This document shows, piece after piece, positions 58,765-64,000 of a stretch of 64,000 nucleotides of DNA. The translations under genes and the position numbers were made by a program. Numbering within the stretch: position 1 is the first letter of the stretch; every line of letters begins with the position of its first letter. The notes under the pieces were generated by a model, which was given only the letters and a program-made list of their open reading frames with translations, was not told the origin of the DNA and ran no database searches. The stretch covers positions 2,542,001-2,606,000 of the forward strand of contig NW_025408669.1 in assembly GCF_020360975.1 (NCBI RefSeq). The letters run 5' to 3'. The DNA comes from Hirsutella rhossiliensis. Its lineage: Eukaryota; Ascomycota; Sordariomycetes; Hypocreales; Ophiocordycipitaceae.

Positions 58765-59995
58765 ACCTGTCAAGCTGGTAAAATACCGCTACACCATGCA
58801 AAATGAGGGCACCCCCGATAGAGGTGTTACTAACGCGTATTATAGGCCCTTTCTTGTCCTGATAGTACCCTTAGCTCCCCTAACGCTTGGTTGGCCCCTA
58901 AAAGGTAGAGATAATTAGTACTACATTCCGATGTTAATGTTTTGTCTCGTCCCCCTTTACCTAGCTTTACGCATTAGCAAAATTAGCTTAATATTAGGGT
59001 ATATAGCTCGAGGTATATATAAAAGCGGAATGCACTCTCTAACATTAATCCCTAGCGGCATCCCTCGTAGCCAATGCCCATCGTAACTATAGAGGCAACT
59101 GCTACACCGGCATGCCTTAATCTTAGACATTTAGCTATACACGGGTCAGAGATAGTATCAGGCAATTAATAAGAATTATCTAAAGAATAAGAAGTGAATA
59201 AACGAACGCACGGAGTTGTGCAGCTCTTTATATATAAAGGAAAGGTCCGTCGCGTAATTACGCAGTAGCGGTTGCCTAGCAGGCAACAGCGGCGTTGCGA
59301 GTAACATCGCCACTTCATGAATAATCACCCTAGGCAGGCTTGATATGCGACACTTGAGGAACGAAGAGACGAAAGGACTCTGCCTGCGTCGCGCTCCCCC
59401 TCCAGCCCCCCCACAGCCCACCCGCTAACCCCTGCAGTTCTAGGGGTTTTGTCTTTCTTCACCCTGACCCTTTCTCGGGAAAGAGAGATTAAAAGTGGAC
59501 ATAAAAGTAGATAGAGGAACTTTTCGAAGGTCGAGGATCTTACGATCAGATTCTGCATCTCTTTGTTTTATTGCTCTTTTTAGTTTCCCTTTTTCCGTCT
59601 CACCCTCTTTTATATCCCTCTGTGCCTTCCCTAAGTTGATATCCCATTTTCAGGTATAGTATACATTCCATCAGGAAGAGGGCACTTCTTGCCACTTACT
59701 GAAGGCCACGTAAGTCATCTACGTCAGTACCTTCAGCTCCGTTTCCCCGATCAGCAGACTTTCAAACTATTAGGTCGATAGCGCAATCTCTTAAGGTCCC
59801 CGAGCCAGTAAGAGATAATTAAATACCGAGCTCCTTAGAAGGTCCCCGTTCGAATACGAGATCGTACGAACCCCCCAACGGTCTAGGAAGAAGAAATAAC
59901 AGTCTTTAGATCTTTCTTCTTACCTGGTTTCAAGCTGTATTACCTAGAGAGACCTAGAGACCTCAACTCGTTCGGACCTTCTTCTCGACACCCTT
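58765..59995. other. Intergenic region with several hairpins
   Basis: Composition is normal, and no convincing gene was found on either strand. Perfect palindromes include gcgtaattacgc (about 59252-59263), gttgcct/aggcaac (59271-59287) and aacccct/aggggtt (59427-59448). A TATA-like gtatataaaag lies at about 59012 on the plus strand without a supported ORF after it. Confidence 0.5.
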
Positions 59996-60226
59996 TGTCA
60001 CCGAACAATCTGTAAGGCGCACACACACAACGAAACAGAGAGTCAAGAACGGGGCCAATGATTCAATTCATTGATCTCTGACGAGCTCCTTCAAGGGCTA
60101 TGCTACCCTACTTTTATAACCACGAGATGCCTCCCAGCCCCGTGCTTTTCTCTGGAATAGTCGCTTCAGCCAGAAGTTGGAATCAACCAGCCATCTACCA
60201 TGGTTAAGCACTTTAGGCGCGTGACA
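59996..60226 (-). repeat. Chromovirus E 3' LTR
   Basis: 231 bases with six-base inverted ends (tgtcac/gtgaca). The minus strand has a TATA-like ttataaaagta at about 60120. Confidence 0.85.
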
Positions 60227-60262
60227 GGTTGCCCTCCCTCCCGAGGAGTTCGTCCCGAACTC

Positions 60263-60688
60263 TTACGCTCCCTTGCCGATAGATCGATCGTAGTCCGCTA
60301 GGAACTCCTTGTCGACGAAGTCACTTCGGGACACCCAGGAGTTCTCTTCGTCTTCGTGGCCTTTCCACTTCACCAGATATCTCCGACGACTTCTCGGTCC
60401 TTGATGACCGAGGATCTTTTCAACGTCATCAGCCATAAACGGATGGTCCTCAGGCTCAATAGGCTCTTGATCCCGAGCCCGATAGAACTCCAAGCTGCTG
60501 ACAGGCAAGACATTGTGAATCTTGACTGTTGAAGGCAGGCGTAGTCGGTAGGCTAGTTTGTGACCCCCAACGATTTTTTCAATCTGGTATGGCCCGACGT
60601 AATTACTTGTCAGTCAGCTTTTTGGTCGGACGTCTTAGCGGAAGGTTCTTTGTGGAGATAAGGACCTGTCGGCCAGTATAGGCACCGC
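60263..60688 (-). pseudogene. Chromovirus E integrase C-terminus and chromodomain
   Basis: The last 81 codons (60508-60263) are intact and contain a chromodomain: VEKILGHQ, then RRRYLVKWKGHEDEENSW, then FVDKEFLADY. Upstream the frame gives YVGPYQIEKIVGG, the GPY/F motif of gypsy integrases, and VHNV-type residues (KIHNVLPVSSLE). At about 60600 a one-base shift and a stop separate this from the preceding segment, which in another frame reads LISTKNLPLRRPTKKLTDK. The chromodomain would bind a modified histone tail to guide integration. The element is truncated at 60688 and so is not functional. Confidence 0.85.
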
Positions 60689-60934
60689 TGTTAGTAGGTC
60701 ACCTAAAGGATCAAGGGAGGGCCACCTGAAGGATTATTATGAGGCTATGTATCGGGGACCTATAAAGACCTCACGTATAGGGCTAGTTTGGTGCCTATGT
60801 AAGTCACCTAAGGGTCCCTCTAACTACGGCATAAATAGGGCCCTATAGCGGCTTCTTTCTAGCTAGATTATATATCTTTATCCTTTCTTATGCTGCCCCT
60901 ACCTTATAAGTACTAGAATAAGAGTCTATCGATA
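60689..60934 (+). repeat. Element H 5' LTR
   Basis: Contains a TATA-like gcataaatagg near 60829. No second copy occurs in the window, so the ends rest on the TG start and the position of the primer site. Confidence 0.6.
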
Positions 60935-60946
60935 GTTATAAGCCCG
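60935..60946 (+). other. Primer-binding site of element H
   Basis: gttataagcccg, the same initiator tRNA-Met anticodon-loop complement as in family A, although the LTR is unrelated. Confidence 0.65.
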
Positions 60947-61159
60947 TATATATAACTAGGGTATCTTTTACCTATCTTTACTAATTTTAAAGCTATTACT
61001 AAGCCCTTTTCGAGGCTAATTCCCTTTAGCCTTAGTATTAACGTAAGAACCTAGTCGAATTTAAGGGCTATATATAAATCCTATATAACTTATATCCCTC
61101 GTTAAAAGAGGTAAAATCTATTATAATAATACCCTCTATATAAATAGGTAGGGAGTTAT

Positions 61160-61636
61160 TCTCGCGAAGAGAGATACGAGAAGTGTATAAAAATATATAA
61201 AGGTAAAATTAGAAGTAAGGGGTCGGACAAGTAGGGCAGAGAGATTTAATTCTTACGGGGGCAGCAATAAAGGTAGGGGAGTGATTATTATATTGCCTTA
61301 ATTATCCTTCTTTCCTCTATCTAACGCCCCTCTTTATACCTATCTAATATCTTAATTAATAAAGAAGATCCTACTTAAAGAAGCTACTAATTTCCTTTTA
61401 ACTACCGAGCTTTTTACCGGTTTTCCCCTCCTTTCTAGCCGTTGCCGGCATATCCGTCTTATCTCTCGCTACCTCTATAGGAAGCTATCGCTACTTCTGC
61501 TTCCCCTCTTACCCCTACCCTCCTCTCTATACCTCCTTTTAGCTCCTTCCTTAAAACCTATTTTTTTTAGCTTCCTAGGTCCCTCGTGCTAAGGGATATC
61601 TCCGAGAACTACGAAATTAGGCCACGCTTCGCGACA
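61160..61636 (-). repeat. Element D 3' LTR (long form)
   Basis: 477 bases from tctcgcgaagagag to cttcgcgaca, followed by caccccctta, the polypurine complement. Confidence 0.9.
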
Positions 61637-61949
61637 CACCCCCTTAGCAATAGCCTGCCCTTATAGTAAGGGCATGGCTAATACGGCTTCGGGCTAGTAA
61701 GCGTATAGAGGAGGTCTTAGTCTGCACTTATCCCCTACTTAAGAAATCCGGGTTTTAGCCCCGGGCTCTTTTAGACCTACTTTAGGAAAAAGGGACCTAA
61801 GGAGGGAATTAAGTCCTATAAGAAAGGGGGGCTTCTTTAAGGATAAGTCGCTAAAAAGGGGGCCTTTAAAAAGAATAAGTCCTAATTAAGCTAGGGGCCC
61901 TCCTTTAGGATAAGTCCTAATTCCTCTCTTTAGCTATAGACGTCTCCTT

Positions 61950-64000
61950 CCTCCTACGTACTATTAGCTTCTCTCGTAGACTCTTAAGGCGGGCTTCTAA
62001 GGATAGCTTCTCTCGAACGTCTTCTAGCCTAATTTACTATAAAAAGATAGCTAGCTTTTACTTTAGTAGGGGCTTTATAAGACCGTTAGCTTTTATTAAT
62101 GCTATTAGAACCTAATAGACTAAAATAAGTCCCCTTTAGGCCTCTTAGTATAACTAATACTAATAGATATTAATATACTATAGCTAGGTCGATAGCTTAC
62201 TATTTTCTTCTATAAGAATCTATATAGTCTATATATTATCGTATTTTATAGCTAACGGGGACGGAATTTATAGTCGTAAAGAAATAAGTAGCCGGCTAAG
62301 GAAAATCGCTTCCTTTAACGCTTTTAAAAGAGCTAATAGCTCTGCCTCTATACTAGCAGCCGTAATAGTAGATTGCTTCGAAGCTCTCTAAGCAATAGTT
62401 CCTCTAAAAAGGGATATAATATACCCCTATAAGCTCTTTCTATCTAAGGAATTATCTATAAAGGACGAATCGCTTAAATAGAGGAAGATTTCGGTAGCTA
62501 ATTTCTTCCTTTCCTACCCTCCTAGGCGTAGACTATATAATCTCGTTAAATAGAAATAAAGGATAGCTTTATCTACTACTTCTTAATGCCTAGGGCTAGG
62601 ATTCTAGTTATACCTAGCTAGCTAAGAGACCGTAAAAGAGATATCTAGTCTAGTAGAAATAGCTAAAAAAAGCAAGGAGCCTACCTTTTATTAATATTAG
62701 TATTTCTCTTACTCCCTAGCTTAAAAGGACGGATTAGGCAAAAGCTCTTTATTTAATATAGGCGTAGAGGGAAGCTTCTTATCGAGGGAATTAAGGAGGA
62801 ATTTATAAGCGACCTTATCGATATAGGCGTCCTAGGTAAGCTAGATAGTCCGTTAGGACCTATTCTAAAAGATTCGTATTCCTAGGAACTACTTTAGCTC
62901 CCTTAGCTTAGTTATTTTATACCTTTATTATAGGCCTTATATAGCCTCCCTAGTAGTAGCTTCTTCCTCTTTTAGGTAGGCCTAGATAATATTATTAACG
63001 TAGAAGAAGACTATGATTTTACCCTTCTATATTATATACGGTTCCTAAGGGACTTTCTTAAAGCCTAGGGCTTTAAGGGAACCTATTAAATACTATTACT
63101 AAAGAAGGGGTAATCTTCGTAGTTTATATAGAGCTTTCCTAAGCTATAGAACCTTTCCTAGCTATTAGAAGCTTAGTAGAAGGCATATATAGATAACTTC
63201 TTCTTCCTTAAGTAGGTAGTTAATAAAGGCGTTAACTATATCTATCTATTTAAGCTCGAATTTTACTACTATAGCTATAAGGGTCTAAAAAGATATCCTT
63301 ACTAGGGTAGTTGCCCTAGTAAGAAGATCCCCTTTTTCCTACTAGTTCCTATAAATAACTAGCTAGGCCTTATACCTTTAAAGGAAGCTATATTTATTAG
63401 TCTTATAGATAAAGACCTACTTATAGCTAAGGACCTATTTTTCTCTTACGTTTTCCTTAAGGACCTCTTTAAAAGACCCTATCTCTTTATATAAGGCTAG
63501 GTAGTCTTTCTAGGCCTAGAAAAACTAGTCTTTAAAGGGGTGTCTTTCTAGCTGCTTCTAGTTTACTAGTAGGTTTAGGAGGTCTCTTTTATATACCTTC
63601 CTTACTAATAGCTATAGCTTAAAGAGCCGGCCTACTATAAACGCTTTATAGGAACCGTCTTTTATTAGCGTTAGGTAGAAGTCGGGAAAATAATTAAAAT
63701 AGGGGAGAATTAGTCTTCTTTAGTATCGGGCCCTATACCTTCCTTTACTTCTCGAAGCAGGGATAAAAAGGTAGCTAGGTAATCCCTTAAGAGAGGTGCC
63801 TTTCCTACCCCCTTAGGGGTCGAGACGGGAAGACTAACTAAAAAAGCTACTTCTAGATCTTCTTTTTATTCTATAAGAGGAAGCGTAGGGAGGTAAGCGT
63901 ATTTTAGCTCTACTACTTTCCTATAGTCTCCTTCTTCGTTTAGATTATCTAATATAGTAGCTTCCTCTTTTTCTTTAAAGTCGGTGTTATCCTTAACTAC
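61950..64000 (-). pseudogene. Copia RT-RNase H remnant of element D
   Basis: The minus strand aligns collinearly with element A 19770-21850. The reverse transcriptase box retains FFYV followed by Asn-Asn, so both catalytic aspartates are lost. Frequent TAA/TAG codons confirm inactivation. Integrase and gag lie beyond the window. Confidence 0.8.

Larger units (their letters stand above)
59996..60688 (-). mobile_element. Chromovirus E, 3' end only
   Basis: Minus-strand 3' end of a third Ty3/gypsy chromovirus, with hardly any RIP: the end of pol, a polypurine tract (cctcgggagggagggcaacc, 60245-60226) and a 231-base LTR with TGTCAC...GTGACA ends. The rest is cut off at about 60688, where another LTR element (H) begins. 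Only one LTR is in the window, so no target duplication can be checked. Confidence 0.85.
60689..61159 (+). mobile_element. Copia-type element H, 5' end only
   Basis: A 246-base LTR (60689-60934) beginning TGTTAG and ending tctatcgata (decayed ...CGACA) is followed by gttataagcccg, the initiator-Met-type primer site, so this is the 5' end of a copia-like element on the plus strand. It cuts chromovirus E at 60688; accgc (60684-60688) would be the left target copy. The interior runs only to 61159, where element D is inserted. No coding domain is visible in the 213 internal bases. Confidence 0.65.
61160..64000 (-). mobile_element. Copia element D, truncated by the window end
   Basis: A family A copy on the minus strand. 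Its 3' LTR is the long form, 477 bases (61160-61636), preceded by gttat as the left target copy. The interior shows RNase H (about 62030-62410) and reverse transcriptase (about 62700-63680, YVDD box decayed to YVNN near 62985-63010), and continues past 64000. Layout is collinear with element A without its deletions, so it may be a full-length copy. RIP is intermediate. Confidence 0.9.

Noticed and set aside
59465..59530. Sequence tctcgggaaagagagat resembling the family A LTR end
   Set aside because: Similarity stops after about 30 bases and no matching other end (cttcgcgaca) follows.
59176..59558. Two overlapping minus-strand ORFs (81 and 77 codons)
   Set aside because: They overlap in different frames, are low in complexity, have no family resemblance, and lie in a pyrimidine-rich intergenic stretch.
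59770..59880. tRNA-like words (gttcgaatac resembling a B box)
   Set aside because: No acceptor, D or anticodon stems could be formed around it, and the T stem does not pair.

Overview
The window looks like a filamentous ascomycete (Pezizomycotina) chromosome segment, mostly transposon-derived heterochromatin. From base 1 to about 55.25 kb, CA and TG dinucleotides are almost absent, TA is in large excess, and CT/AG are kept. This is the signature of repeat-induced point mutation (RIP, C to T in CpA on either strand). Nearly every reading frame is broken by TAA/TAG codons where Gln, Arg or Trp codons are expected. Chromodomain Ty3/gypsy elements, Ty1/copia elements, a Tad1-like LINE, a fungal NACHT fragment and a ~60-base intron fit the same assignment. 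No species is claimed.

Layout. 1-6 kb: an unrecognised decayed ORF, a solo copia LTR (2627-3100), a 403-bp miniature LTR element (TRIM-1, 3256-3658), and a 2-kb non-autonomous LTR element (about 4031-6006) carrying a small solo LTR. 6-19 kb: a Tad1-like LINE (Y1) split by a complete copia element (C, 10486-16721). 19.2-25.0 kb: a complete copia element on the minus strand (A). 25-49 kb: a nest. An older sequence holds TRIM-2 and chromovirus G1 (27371-47980); G1 holds chromovirus G2 (about 31569-45260); G2 holds internally deleted copia element B (35935-40867) and a 0.67-kb unknown insert. 49.2-55.25 kb: two more LINE copies tail to tail around an AT minisatellite.

At 55.25-58.0 kb composition changes. 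A RIP-damaged chromodomain-like gene ends inside its chromodomain and is joined directly to a fragment of a fungal NACHT (STAND NTPase) gene. Between 58.0 and 60.7 kb the base composition is ordinary. Here lies the one convincing host gene: a minus-strand small secreted cysteine-rich protein, probably with one 60-base intron. The 3' end of a barely mutated chromovirus (E) follows, then a truncated copia 5' end (H), then the copia element D, which runs off the window.

Most elements are placed by matching LTR pairs of equal length and by target-site duplications: ctaag (A), acttt (B and C), aaaat (TRIM-1), actat (small solo LTR), atac[c/t] (G1). Four LTR families (A/B/C, H and both TRIMs) have an internal start resembling GTTATGAGCCC after RIP. 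This is complementary to the anticodon loop of initiator tRNA-Met, the half-tRNA priming mode known from copia elements. Coordinates of LTRs and TSDs were read from the sequence; ends of decayed coding regions are approximate.
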